From NCBI GenBank assembly GCA_002698785.1, contig PAAG01000049.1:1-64000 (forward strand): 64,000 bases of DNA, given 5' to 3'. Positions 17,516 to 26,357 of this stretch are shown in pieces. The translations under genes and the position numbers were made by a program. The notes beneath the pieces are model-generated. The model had not been told where the DNA came from and did no database searches. It saw nothing but the letters and a program-made list of their open reading frames with translations. The first letter of the stretch is position 1; every line of letters begins with the position of its first letter. The stretch comes from Verrucomicrobiales bacterium (GTDB taxonomy: Bacteria > Verrucomicrobiota > Verrucomicrobiia > Verrucomicrobiales > DEV007).

Positions 17516-18223
17516 TTAGTCAGGAAGCAGGACGTAGTCCTGATCGACAGAAAGAAGGCCTCCGGAAGCTTCGCCGTCTTCGCTGACTTCGCGCTTCTCA
17601 AAGATGTTGTCGACGAGGCCGTCTTTTGTCTTCACCGTCGCACCAGCAGCTGCGCTGGAAAGACGCTCGACATTGACGTTACCGCCACAGTATCCGACAA
17701 CTGCTTTCTTGGAACCAAGCCAAGGGTGGTATTCACCATACTCACCTGGACCGTCCATGAGCCCGTCCGCCACCAGGGGAGAACGGCTGTAAGTTGTGTC
17801 AGATTGGTTGGAAACGTAAGCGTATACGTTTTCCTCGTCCTCCAGATCTCCGTCATCGCGAGGTGGCTGGATACGGTCTGGATCTGGTGTTTTGAACCAG
17901 AAAATTGCTTCCGTATCGATGTAATCCGGAATCAACACGTTAAAGGCTTCTGTTGAGGTGGTAAATCCACCATCTCCACCACCGCCCTCGTCATTTTCGG
18001 CATCTGGGTCGAATGAAGGGTAGGCGCCATCCCAGTCAGCAGCGAAGGAGCGACAACCGAGCAGAATCTGCCGGACATTACTCGTATCTTTACTGATCTT
18101 TGCGTTCTCCATCGCTTTGTTCATCGCCGGCATCGCAGCACTCGCCAGAATGCCGAGAATCGCGATAACGACAAGCAACTCGATGAGAGTGAACGCTTTC
18201 ACTTTTCTCTCGTTGGTTTTCAT
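17516..18223 (-). CDS. Type II secretion/type IV pilus-like pseudopilin
   Basis: 235 residues. The prepilin cleavage motif KAFTLIELLVVIAILGILA at residues 9-27 has the Glu at +5 expected for prepilin peptidase processing. The soluble domain is acidic (a DPDAENDEGGGGDGG stretch near 75-90) and ends with YVLLPD. Proteins of this type are very abundant in Verrucomicrobia and their roles are mostly unknown. It is isolated from other secretion genes and divergent from the HTH-metallohydrolase gene. Confidence 0.9.
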   Translation of the reverse strand: MKTNERKVKAFTLIELLVVIAILGILASAAMPAMNKAMENAKISKDTSNVRQILLGCRSFAADWDGAYPSFDPDAENDEGGGGDGGFTTSTEAFNVLIPDYIDTEAIFWFKTPDPDRIQPPRDDGDLEDEENVYAYVSNQSDTTYSRSPLVADGLMDGPGEYGEYHPWLGSKKAVVGYCGGNVNVERLSSAAAGATVKTKDGLVDNIFEKREVSEDGEASGGLLSVDQDYVLLPD

Positions 18224-18262
18224 TTTCGTTTTTGTTCGATTATAGGTTATGATTTGCCCGAA

Positions 18263-18321
18263 GGCGTATGTATTGCAGATGTTGGCATAGTAAATACGCC
18301 AACATCATTGTCATAATGACA
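18263..18321. promoter_or_regulatory. Cluster of inverted repeats between pseudopilin and HTH-metallohydrolase genes
   Basis: Three dyads lie in the divergent gap: GATGTTGGC/GCCAACATC (18278-18286 with 18298-18306), GGCGTAT/ATACGCC (18263-18269 with 18294-18300, competing with the first), and the compact palindrome TGTCATAATGACA (18309-18321). The last looks like an operator for an HTH protein. Confidence 0.45.
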
Positions 18322-18394
18322 TTTTTCTGATTCTTCGACAAGAAAAATAGCATTTCTGGATGCAAATCCCGCCATTGGGCTTATTCCGAAAGGG

Positions 18395-19228
18395 ATGAAT
18401 TCGCACATTCCTATCGAAGATCTCTTTGAGGATATCATCGCAAAATCCATGCGGGGACGACACATCTCCGAAGCGGACCTGGCCCGCACGACCGGAGTAG
18501 CTCCGGATGTTCTGAGTCGGCTTTGCCGCGGCGAATTCTGTGATGAACCAGCCCTCCTTAAAGTAGCCAGAGCACTGAGCCTCGATCCCGAAGCCCTCAC
18601 TATGTCCGCTTCCTGCGTATGGAGACCGAGACCCGTAAACATTGAGGGTCTGGCAATCTTCAATACACCGTATCGTGACATGAGGGTTAATTCGTTCTTG
18701 ATTTGGGACCCGGTATCGAAAGAAGGAGCTGCCTTCGATACGGGCACCGATAGTTCTCCACTGTCAGACTTCGCAAAAGCGAACAATGTTCAAGTAAATT
18801 CCATATTTATTACACACACTCACAACGACCACATCGCTGACCTCAACCGGCTGATCGACGCCACCGGGGCCTCGAAGGTGTATTCCAATGTGGAAGAACC
18901 CTGGCCAGGCACTGAGACTTTCGCTGAGGGAGCAACGTTCAACATCGGGTCGCTTTCGGTGAGCACATACACCACTAGCGGGCACTCTGTCGGTGGAACC
19001 ACTTATTTCATTGAAGGACTGGAGCACCCGATAGCCGTCGTTGGTGACGCGATGTTCGCAGGCTCTATGGGAGGAGGAATGGTTTCCTTTGCCGATGCAT
19101 GGAAGAACAATCGAGAGAAAATCCTCGTGTTGCCAGACGACACCATCATCTGCCCTGGGCATGGCCCAATGTCTACTATTGGCGAGGAAAAGAGAAATAA
19201 CCCCTTCTTTGCTTCCGAATTTAAATGA
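18395..19228 (+). CDS. HTH-fused metallo-beta-lactamase-fold hydrolase
   Basis: 277 residues. Residues 1-70 form an XRE-like helix-turn-helix (SEADLARTTGVAPDVLSRLCRG). The rest is an MBL-fold hydrolase with H141/H143/D145/H146 in THTHNDHI, H197 in SGHSVGG, D218 in VGDAMF and H256 in CPGHGP, a full dinuclear site of the glyoxalase II/persulfide dioxygenase-like type. An HTH joined to an MBL hydrolase suggests a ligand-sensing or thiol-detoxifying regulator; substrate unknown. Its stop overlaps the maf start by four bases (19225-19228). Confidence 0.88.
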   Translation: MNSHIPIEDLFEDIIAKSMRGRHISEADLARTTGVAPDVLSRLCRGEFCDEPALLKVARALSLDPEALTMSASCVWRPRPVNIEGLAIFNTPYRDMRVNSFLIWDPVSKEGAAFDTGTDSSPLSDFAKANNVQVNSIFITHTHNDHIADLNRLIDATGASKVYSNVEEPWPGTETFAEGATFNIGSLSVSTYTTSGHSVGGTTYFIEGLEHPIAVVGDAMFAGSMGGGMVSFADAWKNNREKILVLPDDTIICPGHGPMSTIGEEKRNNPFFASEFK

Positions 19229-19818
19229 GTTCAGCAAAAATCGGTCTCGTCCTGGCTTCCGGATCACCAAGGCGCCGAGATCTGCTGGAAGAATTCGGAT
19301 ACGACTTCACCGTCACCAAACCAGAGGTGGAGGAAGTCGAAGACATGAGTATTCCCATCCGGGAACTCACTTCTCACAATGCGCGCCTGAAAGCAGAGGC
19401 CGTGGCAAAAAGCAGCCCGGAATCGACGGTCATCGCCGCAGACACATTGGTGCTTCTTGGTGACACCGTGCTGAGCAAGCCTCTTGACCAGGAAGAAGCC
19501 TCACGAATGCTGGACAGCCTGAATGGGAAATCGCATCAGGTATTTACTGCCGTGACAATCCTGAACCTGAGTCGTGACAAAGAAGAAGACTTCACCGTCA
19601 CTACGGATGTTCACTTCAAAACCCTCTCTCCTCAGGAGCAGGCGGAGTATCACCAAAAGATTAATCCGATGGATAAGGCGGGCGCCTATGCGGCTCAGGA
19701 ACACGGGGAACTGATCATCGATCGCATCGAAGGATCGATGACAAACGTCATAGGCTTACCGATGGATGAAGTCCGCGAGGTACTTTTGAAGGAATTCGAC
19801 ATCAGTCCTGACCAGTAA
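19225..19818 (+). CDS. maf: Maf-family nucleoside triphosphate pyrophosphatase
   Basis: 197 residues. Maf proteins hydrolyse non-canonical or excess nucleotides such as dTTP/UTP or m7GTP to monophosphates. The signature LASGSPRRRDLLEEFG is at 10-25, and the VIAADTLVLLGD and KAGAYAAQEHG motifs are present. It is translationally coupled to the upstream HTH-metallohydrolase by an ATGA overlap, and overlaps the convergent rfbB end by 17 bases. Whether it belongs to the YhdE or YceF subgroup was not resolved. Confidence 0.93.
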   Translation: MSSAKIGLVLASGSPRRRDLLEEFGYDFTVTKPEVEEVEDMSIPIRELTSHNARLKAEAVAKSSPESTVIAADTLVLLGDTVLSKPLDQEEASRMLDSLNGKSHQVFTAVTILNLSRDKEEDFTVTTDVHFKTLSPQEQAEYHQKINPMDKAGAYAAQEHGELIIDRIEGSMTNVIGLPMDEVREVLLKEFDISPDQ

Positions 19819-20860
19819 ATCCCAGTCTTTCTCCTTTGTATTTTCCGGCAGCGATCGCTTCCGCCCACTCTGGATGATCGCGATACCAGCGTATCGTTTC
19901 CATCAAGGCGTCGTCGAACGACCAGGTAGGCTTCCACTTTAGCTCCCTCTGGATTTTAGAAGTATCGAGAGCATACCGTCGATCATGACCGGGCCGATCC
20001 TGAACGAATACGATCTGGGATGGGGATGCTGATTCGGGGACCATTTCCCGCAGCTTTCTTACAAGCTCCACGTTGGAAATTTCGTTCCTTCCACCAATGT
20101 TGAAAACCTCCCCGGGGTTCGCGAGGCAAAGCACTTGGAAGACCGCTCTGCAGAGATCTTCGACATAAAGCCAATCCCTAACATTCTTCCCATCCCCATA
20201 CACTGGTAGAGCGTTACCCGCTTTCAATTTCGAAAGCATAAGCGGGATGAGCTTTTCAGGAAACTGCCTAGGTCCGAAGGTGTTTCCGGGGCGGAGAGTC
20301 AACGTGGGTAACCCATAGGTCTGGTACCACGCTCGAACAAGATGATCGCCAGCTGCCTTAGATGCAGAATATGGGCTGTTTGGCGCAAAAGGATCGGATT
20401 CCACTCGGGCAGCATCATCTGCTTCAAGTGAGCCATACACCTCGTCTGTAGAGACATAGAGGAACCGAAAATTCTGAGAATTGAAGCTCTTGGTCCATCT
20501 TCGTGCGGCCTCCAACACGACCTGCGTTCCCTCGACGTTAGTCTTCACAAAAATAGAAGAATCGTCGATCGAGCGATCCACGTGGGTTTCAGCAGCTAAG
20601 TGAAGAACGGAATCAATATTTTCCGTTCGCAAAAGAGTTCCCATCAACTCCCGGTCCAGTATGTCACCTTGGACGAAGCGATGCCTTTCCCCGTCCTCTG
20701 GTAGGTTAATCCGACTTCCCGCGTAGGTCAGTTTGTCGAGAGCAACTACCTTCTCCACCTTGGTCTCTCCAAGCAAATACCTCACAAGATTTGAGCCAAT
20801 GAAACCTGCGCCTCCCGTGACCAGAATCCGCTTCCCCTTTTCGCTGGCTGGCTCGTTCAT
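19802..20860 (-). CDS. rfbB: dTDP-glucose 4,6-dehydratase
   Basis: 352 residues. Extended SDR enzyme that converts dTDP-glucose to dTDP-4-keto-6-deoxyglucose for rhamnose and related surface sugars. The NAD motif GGAGFIGSN is near the N-terminus, the catalytic STDEVYG triad segment and YSASK follow, and QFPEKLIPL is conserved. The other rml/rfb genes are not in the window. The start overlaps the tilS stop by four bases (20857-20860), so translation is probably coupled. Confidence 0.94.
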   Translation of the reverse strand: MNEPASEKGKRILVTGGAGFIGSNLVRYLLGETKVEKVVALDKLTYAGSRINLPEDGERHRFVQGDILDRELMGTLLRTENIDSVLHLAAETHVDRSIDDSSIFVKTNVEGTQVVLEAARRWTKSFNSQNFRFLYVSTDEVYGSLEADDAARVESDPFAPNSPYSASKAAGDHLVRAWYQTYGLPTLTLRPGNTFGPRQFPEKLIPLMLSKLKAGNALPVYGDGKNVRDWLYVEDLCRAVFQVLCLANPGEVFNIGGRNEISNVELVRKLREMVPESASPSQIVFVQDRPGHDRRYALDTSKIQRELKWKPTWSFDDALMETIRWYRDHPEWAEAIAAGKYKGERLGFTGQD

Positions 20861-21849
20861 TTTGAATCGCCCTCCTCAAGAAATAAAATTCCCTCTCGAC
20901 GCCTGGCGAAGATATTGCCGGGGAGATTTACTTTGGCTGGCCTACCGCTCGACATCGCAATCTCGGCTACGGACTCCACTTCCGAATAGCCGCAGTCTTT
21001 GACTCCCCTATTTCGAAACCACTGAAGGATAATGCGATTTCGAAGCGGCTCGGCCAACGTGCGAAGCCATTTCACATCGAGAGTCGCTCCATTCACAGCC
21101 TCATCGTGCGTTGCCATCTCCTCTTCAATCCATGTTTCATTCTGCCTGGCCAGTTCAGCGCCACGCAGGACGGCCTGCCTTACATCTCGTCGAAAAACCT
21201 CTTCGAGTTCTGGCATCAGCCGATGGCGCACCCGATTACGAAGAGCGAAGTCCTCTCTGTTGCTTTCATCTTCACAAAACGATATCCGATTTTGAGAGGC
21301 GTATTGATCGATCTCTTCCCGAAAGATCCCGAGCAATGGGCGAAATAGCCGCATTTTTCCCCAGTTCTCGTTGCGCTCCGATAGCGCTGTCATTCCAGAA
21401 AGGCCCCGCCCCCCGGCTCCTCGAAAAAAGTTCATGATCACCGTCTCCACCTGATCATCTGCATGATGGCCGAGAATGACCCTAGGACAGCTCAATTCGT
21501 TCGCGAGAGTCGCAAACCAGGCATATCGCGCCTCTCGCGCTGCAAGTTCGAGAGAGATTCCTTCTTCGTCTGCCTTGGTATCTATATCGACCCGGGTAGC
21601 TCGAAAATCGTCCTCGCGACGCCCCGCCTCGGTTTCCACAAATGCCTCATCCCTGTCAGACGCCGCGCCTCGCAACAGGTGATTCACGTGGCAGACAACG
21701 AGGTTCTCATAGCCCGCCCTCTTCAGTAAGTGCCACAAGACCATGGAATCCCGCCCTCCTGAGACAGCCAGAAGGTAGGTCTGATTTCGGGGCATCCAGT
21801 CGTTTAGAACCTCGATCTCAGACGGTTCCAGGGACTTGGGAAGATTCAT
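20857..21849 (-). CDS. tilS: tRNA(Ile)-lysidine synthase
   Basis: 330 residues from ATG 21849; the upstream in-frame ATGs overlap typA. It modifies C34 of tRNA-Ile(CAU) to lysidine so that it reads AUA. The PP-loop ATPase motif is LAVSGGRDSMV, followed by HVNHLLRG and GHHADDQVET, which are diagnostic. It is shorter than the E. coli enzyme and may lack the full C-terminal domain. Followed by rfbB with overlapping stop/start. Confidence 0.94.
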   Translation of the reverse strand: MNLPKSLEPSEIEVLNDWMPRNQTYLLAVSGGRDSMVLWHLLKRAGYENLVVCHVNHLLRGAASDRDEAFVETEAGRREDDFRATRVDIDTKADEEGISLELAAREARYAWFATLANELSCPRVILGHHADDQVETVIMNFFRGAGGRGLSGMTALSERNENWGKMRLFRPLLGIFREEIDQYASQNRISFCEDESNREDFALRNRVRHRLMPELEEVFRRDVRQAVLRGAELARQNETWIEEEMATHDEAVNGATLDVKWLRTLAEPLRNRIILQWFRNRGVKDCGYSEVESVAEIAMSSGRPAKVNLPGNIFARRREGILFLEEGDSK

Positions 21850-21958
21850 TTTCAAGATATTGCATTCAACAGGCAGGAAAGCCCCAGTCAACTTTGATCG
21901 GTTTGGGGCATTTTCCCTGCTTGATTTCCTGCATTTCGAGCGGTCATTCCCGGCCATC

Positions 21959-23794
21959 ATGTCAGACTCCTCCATTACCGCGGATCGCATCCGGAATATT
22001 GCCATCATCGCACACGTTGATCACGGCAAAACCACCCTTGTGGACCAGATGCTCAAACAAGCCGGCTCCTTCCGGGAAAACCAGGTCGTGGAGGAGCGCG
22101 CCATGGACTCCATGGATCAGGAGCGCGAGCGCGGCATCACCATTAAGGCAAAGAACACCTCTGTTCGCTGGGGCGACAACATCATCAATATCGTCGACAC
22201 TCCCGGCCACGCCGACTTCGGCGGAGAGGTAGAGCGTGTAATGAAAATGGTCGACGGCGTCATGCTCGTTGTAGATGCCTACGAAGGACCTCAGGCACAG
22301 ACCCGTTTCGTTTTGAAAAAAGCTCTCGCGGCGGGACTGACTCCCATCGTTTTCGTAAACAAAATCGATCGCCCGAATGCGGAGCCCCTCGAAGTGCATG
22401 ATAAAGTTCTCGAACTCTTCCTCGATCTCGACGCGAACGACGATCAGTTCAATGCTCCATTCCTCTACGGCAGTGCCAAAAACGGCTTTGCGATGGAGAA
22501 TCCGGACGATGAGTCCGAGGACATGATCCCTCTCTTCGACGCCATCATGGCAAATATCCCGGCCCCCATCATCGATCCAGAAGCCGGTTTCAAGATGCTG
22601 GTTTCCAATATCGACTGGTCTGACTATGTCGGTCGAATCGCCATCGGCAAAATCATTGGGGGCAAGGTATCCGTGGGAGATACAGTGTGGCGCCTCATGC
22701 CAGGTGAGAAACCACAGAGAGCCAAGATCAGCAAAGTTTTCGAGTACAATGCCCTCGCCACCAGCGAAGCCACCGAGGCAATCGCCGGAAATATCGTAGG
22801 CCTGTCAGGGTTCGAAGATGTCGACATCGGCGAAACCATCGCCGGTAATCAGGAAGAAGAGCCTCTTCCTTTCGTCGAGATCGACCCGCCAACAGTGATG
22901 ATGTCTTTCGCGGTAAATGACGGTCCGTTTGCCGGAACCGAAGGTGACAAAGTGACCTCACGCGAACTTCGCGACCGAATCTTCCGCGAAGCACGCACGA
23001 ACGTTTCCATCAAAGTGGAAGACACAGACAGTGCGGGTGAATTCAAGGTCAGCGCCCGAGGAGCCATGCAGGTCGCCGTAGTTGTCGAACAGATGCGTCG
23101 CGAGGGATACGAAGTGCTCGTTTCTCGCCCTACCGTCATTAAACGCGAAATCGACGGGAAATGGCACGAGCCATTCGAAACCCTCTATCTCGAAGTTCCC
23201 GACGAGGCCGTTGGCGGATGCATGCAATCCCTCGCCAACCGAAAAGGAAAAGTCGAAGCCATGTCGGCCAAGAACGGACGGACCAGCCTTGAAGTGACAA
23301 TCCCCACGCGCGGACTCATCGGATTCGAATTCGAACTCCTCAACCTCACCAGCGGTGAAGGCATCATGTCTCACCTGTTCAAGGAATACCGCCCTGACAG
23401 TGGCGACATTCGCACGCGAAACACGGGCACCCTTGTTTCCATGGAAAAAGGCGAGGCAATGACCTACGCCCTCACCAACATGGAGACTCGCGGAAAGCTT
23501 TTCGTCGGCCCCGGAGAAAACGTCTACGAGGGAATGATCGTGGGAGAAAACCCAAGAACTGACGATCTCCCCGTGAACCCCACCAAAGCAAAGCACGTTA
23601 CCAACCACCGTGCTGCGGGAAGCGACAAGACGGTAGCGCTCACCCCAGCACTTCGTTTTTCACTCGAAAGAGCGATCGAGTATATCGAGCCAGACGAACT
23701 CGTAGAGGCAACTCCGCAAAATATTCGTCTGCGTAAGCGCATCCTCGACAGCAATGAGCGAAAGCGTGCCGCCAAACGCGCCGCCGAAGTGTAG
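21959..23794 (+). CDS. typA: Ribosome-associated GTPase TypA/BipA
   Basis: 611 residues from ATG 21959, the usual length. Translational GTPase that acts on the 50S subunit under stress and cold. G1 is AHVDHGKTT, switch II is [12 protein letters not shown] and G4 is NKID. The C-terminal domains include [13 protein letters not shown], a typical TypA element, and a GYEVLVS strand. It is divergent from tilS with 109 bases between starts. Confidence 0.96.
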   Translation: MSDSSITADRIRNIAIIAHVDHGKTTLVDQMLKQAGSFRENQVVEERAMDSMDQERERGITIKAKNTSVRWGDNIINIVDTPGHADFGGEVERVMKMVDGVMLVVDAYEGPQAQTRFVLKKALAAGLTPIVFVNKIDRPNAEPLEVHDKVLELFLDLDANDDQFNAPFLYGSAKNGFAMENPDDESEDMIPLFDAIMANIPAPIIDPEAGFKMLVSNIDWSDYVGRIAIGKIIGGKVSVGDTVWRLMPGEKPQRAKISKVFEYNALATSEATEAIAGNIVGLSGFEDVDIGETIAGNQEEEPLPFVEIDPPTVMMSFAVNDGPFAGTEGDKVTSRELRDRIFREARTNVSIKVEDTDSAGEFKVSARGAMQVAVVVEQMRREGYEVLVSRPTVIKREIDGKWHEPFETLYLEVPDEAVGGCMQSLANRKGKVEAMSAKNGRTSLEVTIPTRGLIGFEFELLNLTSGEGIMSHLFKEYRPDSGDIRTRNTGTLVSMEKGEAMTYALTNMETRGKLFVGPGENVYEGMIVGENPRTDDLPVNPTKAKHVTNHRAAGSDKTVALTPALRFSLERAIEYIEPDELVEATPQNIRLRKRILDSNERKRAAKRAAEV

Positions 23795-23841
23795 CGCCGA
23801 GTTGCATTCACTCGAAGTGGCGACAGGTTTATCCACCCTGT

Positions 23842-24927
23842 ATGAACCTGCCCACTTCGACGCTGCTAACCTGCCTTTTCGCTCTCTTCTGCTTCTCGCC
23901 AGCTCGATCCGAGACAGTGGTCTATGTCTCAGAAGGCGGAGACAAACGTATCGCCATTTTCTCGCTGAATGAAGCAGAGGAAACGCTGACCAGAATCGGA
24001 GAGGTTGAACTCAACGGAGGCCCGGGGTGTCTTGCATTGGGGAAGAATCGAAAATTCCTCCACGCAGCCGTACGAACGACCGGGGAGTTTGCCACTTTGG
24101 AAATCTCCCCGAAGTCCGGGAAGCTCAAAGTCGCGTCGACCGCTCCGGCATCAGGAAGCGCCGCCTACGTTTATCCTGATCGAACGGGCCAATGGTTGCT
24201 GGCGGCTTACTACCGCGAGGGACTTGTTAGCGTCAGCAAAATCACGAACGGTGCCGTAAAAGACGAGCCTCTCTGGGTCCTCGACATCGGCCCAAAAGCA
24301 CACTGTATCCAGACCGATCCCGCAAACCGGTTCGCATTCTGCCCTCACCCCATGGACTTGAATTGCGTTGATCTTTTTCGTTTCGACGCGAGTTCCGGTA
24401 AGCTGACACTCAATACCCCGCCCATCTTCGAAGCTCCAGAGAACCAAGGGCCTCGTCATATTCAGTTTCATCCAAATGGAAAGTGGGCTTACCTCGTAAA
24501 CGAACAGGGAAAAAGCGTCACTTTCTGCCACTATGATTCCGACAAAGGCACACTCAAAGCACAGCAGACCCTGTCGACTCACCCACCCGATTGGAATCCC
24601 AGTTGGGGGAGTTGCGCAGACATTGAGATCACTTCAGACGGACGCTTCCTCTATGCATCGAACCGCGGCCACGAGAGTATCGCAGGTTTTTCTCTCGATG
24701 AAGAAACCGGGAACATGACGTCACTCGGCCAAACGCCTACCGAGAAGATCCCGCGTTCATTCAATCTCATGCCCGGAGAAAAGTATCTCGTCGCGGCCGG
24801 CCAAGGCGAAAGCCGCCTCGCCCTATACCGCCGAAATCCGGACAATGGAGAACTCACTCATCTCCAGACCATTCCTTGCGGAAAAAGTCCAGCTTGGGTG
24901 CTGGGATATCAATTGGACGACAACTGA
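23842..24927 (+). CDS. Secreted lactonase-family seven-bladed propeller (6-phosphogluconolactonase-like)
   Basis: 361 residues. A signal peptide (about 1-23, ending ARSET) places it outside the cytoplasm, which argues against a role in the cytosolic pentose pathway. The rest is a beta-propeller with repeated blade motifs such as GGPGCLALGKNRKFLHAA, GPRHIQFHPNGKWAYLVNE and DIEITSDGRFLYASNRG, matching the lactonase (Pgl, YbhE-type) family. Its end overlaps the convergent esterase gene by 19 bases. Named by family only. Confidence 0.88.
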   Translation: MNLPTSTLLTCLFALFCFSPARSETVVYVSEGGDKRIAIFSLNEAEETLTRIGEVELNGGPGCLALGKNRKFLHAAVRTTGEFATLEISPKSGKLKVASTAPASGSAAYVYPDRTGQWLLAAYYREGLVSVSKITNGAVKDEPLWVLDIGPKAHCIQTDPANRFAFCPHPMDLNCVDLFRFDASSGKLTLNTPPIFEAPENQGPRHIQFHPNGKWAYLVNEQGKSVTFCHYDSDKGTLKAQQTLSTHPPDWNPSWGSCADIEITSDGRFLYASNRGHESIAGFSLDEETGNMTSLGQTPTEKIPRSFNLMPGEKYLVAAGQGESRLALYRRNPDNGELTHLQTIPCGKSPAWVLGYQLDDN

Positions 24928-25979
24928 TTTTCGAGAAACTCGAATGCTTCTTGCCGCACCGCAGGCGGAAAGTCGTGGTCTGCATCGGGATAGGCAATCC
25001 TGAGGCGATCAGGCACACCATAGAGTTCGTAAACTCGCCGCACTTTCGGAGCTGCTTTTTCCACCCCTCGGTAATCGAAATTCGAATCGTGTAGTGGCGA
25101 GTTGGAAAAAAATGATCTCGGTGCAAGAGAGGCTACCAACTCATAGAAATCAAAAGGAACTTTGTCAGGGTCTAGGTCATAACGATCCCGAAGCGCCGGC
25201 AGGTAACGATCGCTCGTCCAGCCGGTAATGTTCCCTTCCTTGTAATCGTGAAACGGTGTCCAACCGCAGCTGGAAACAATGGCTTTCAACCTTGTATCGA
25301 ACACTCCCAGAAAAATCGCGTTATGCCCTCCCAGAGAATGCCCTATCGCACCGATGCGTTCGGGATCGACATCATCACGCGAAGTCAGCAAATCAACACA
25401 ACGCATGTGATTCCAGATCCCCTTCATTGTTCCAGACTCGAAACGATCGCTGGCGAAATCATAGTCCGCCTCATCGCCAAACGACAAGTAGTCCGGTGCG
25501 ATTACAACATACCCCTTCTCGGCCAATTCTCTGGCGTAAGCGCGATTTGGTCTCTCACTTTGCCCGTCGACAACTCCCTTTCCAATCTTGTGCGTAGGAT
25601 GGAGCGCTACAATTCCTGGCCTACGTTCTCCCTTAGGAACGCCAATCGGGACATACAAGAACGCGGAAAGTCGATCGACTGTTTCGGACACGAAGGTGAT
25701 TGTATTTCTTGAATAGAGTTCCGTCGCTCTCACCTCGCTCACTTCTATTTCCAGTTCTGGCAGCACCTCTCGTGAAGGCAAATCACCAGCTACTTCCTGA
25801 AACCCCTCCAGGATATGTTCCCGCCTTTCTTGCCAGTCTTCGACCGTCCGAATTGGTTGCACTTGACCAGCTTCATTCCTGAACCAGTCCAATTCCCTGT
25901 GGTTGCCTTCACCAAGGCCTACCACGAACACATTCAGCAAAAGAAAAATCAGGAATTCTTTGTTCACCACCTCATTCAA
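24909..25979 (-). CDS. Secreted alpha/beta hydrolase (acetyl-xylan-esterase/dienelactone-hydrolase-like)
   Basis: 356 residues. A hydrophobic N-terminus (about 8-22) looks like a signal peptide. The nucleophile S215 is in GAIGHSLGGHNA, and the catalytic His is in DADHDFPP near 340; PDYLSFGDEADYDF forms the oxyanion side. The large insertions and TSDRYLPALRDRYDL segment are common in esterases of polysaccharide degraders (glucuronoyl or acetyl esterases). Substrate unknown. Convergent with the lactonase-like gene. Confidence 0.85.
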   Translation of the reverse strand: MNEVVNKEFLIFLLLNVFVVGLGEGNHRELDWFRNEAGQVQPIRTVEDWQERREHILEGFQEVAGDLPSREVLPELEIEVSEVRATELYSRNTITFVSETVDRLSAFLYVPIGVPKGERRPGIVALHPTHKIGKGVVDGQSERPNRAYARELAEKGYVVIAPDYLSFGDEADYDFASDRFESGTMKGIWNHMRCVDLLTSRDDVDPERIGAIGHSLGGHNAIFLGVFDTRLKAIVSSCGWTPFHDYKEGNITGWTSDRYLPALRDRYDLDPDKVPFDFYELVASLAPRSFFSNSPLHDSNFDYRGVEKAAPKVRRVYELYGVPDRLRIAYPDADHDFPPAVRQEAFEFLENQLSSN

Positions 25980-26080
25980 GCAGACTCACCGAAACACAAC
26001 AACCAGAATAGCCGCGATTTTTCCAGGCAGCCAAAACCGTCGCTCGTTCGTAACGCATTCTAAACCATACTTTAAACAAC

Positions 26081-26350
26081 ATGAGTGCCCCCACTATCGA
26101 AGAAACTGTTCAGCAAATGACATCTCACCTCTCTCAGTTCAAAGAGATGTCGCACAGAGCAAAAATGCGGATCGAAAAACTGGCGGAACTTTCCCTCATC
26201 ATTGAAGACGAACTGAAGCAGAAGGAATACGCCGACCGAGTCAGCGAGCTTTTCGGAATCGCAAACAGCTTTGAGGATAAACTTGAGTCACTGATTCAAG
26301 ACTACGAAATCGAAAGAAACCGCATGCAGAACGAAGAGATGAACGCCTGA
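26081..26350 (+). CDS. Small coiled-coil protein
   Basis: 89 residues, almost entirely helical and charged, with heptad-like spacing of Leu, Ile and Met from about residue 15 to the end. No signal peptide or membrane segment. No family recognised. It stands alone between two minus-strand genes and ends seven bases before the convergent aspartase-like gene. Coding is supported by composition and by fitting the gap exactly. Confidence 0.75.
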   Translation: MSAPTIEETVQQMTSHLSQFKEMSHRAKMRIEKLAELSLIIEDELKQKEYADRVSELFGIANSFEDKLESLIQDYEIERNRMQNEEMNA

Positions 26351-26357
26351 TAGCGTT

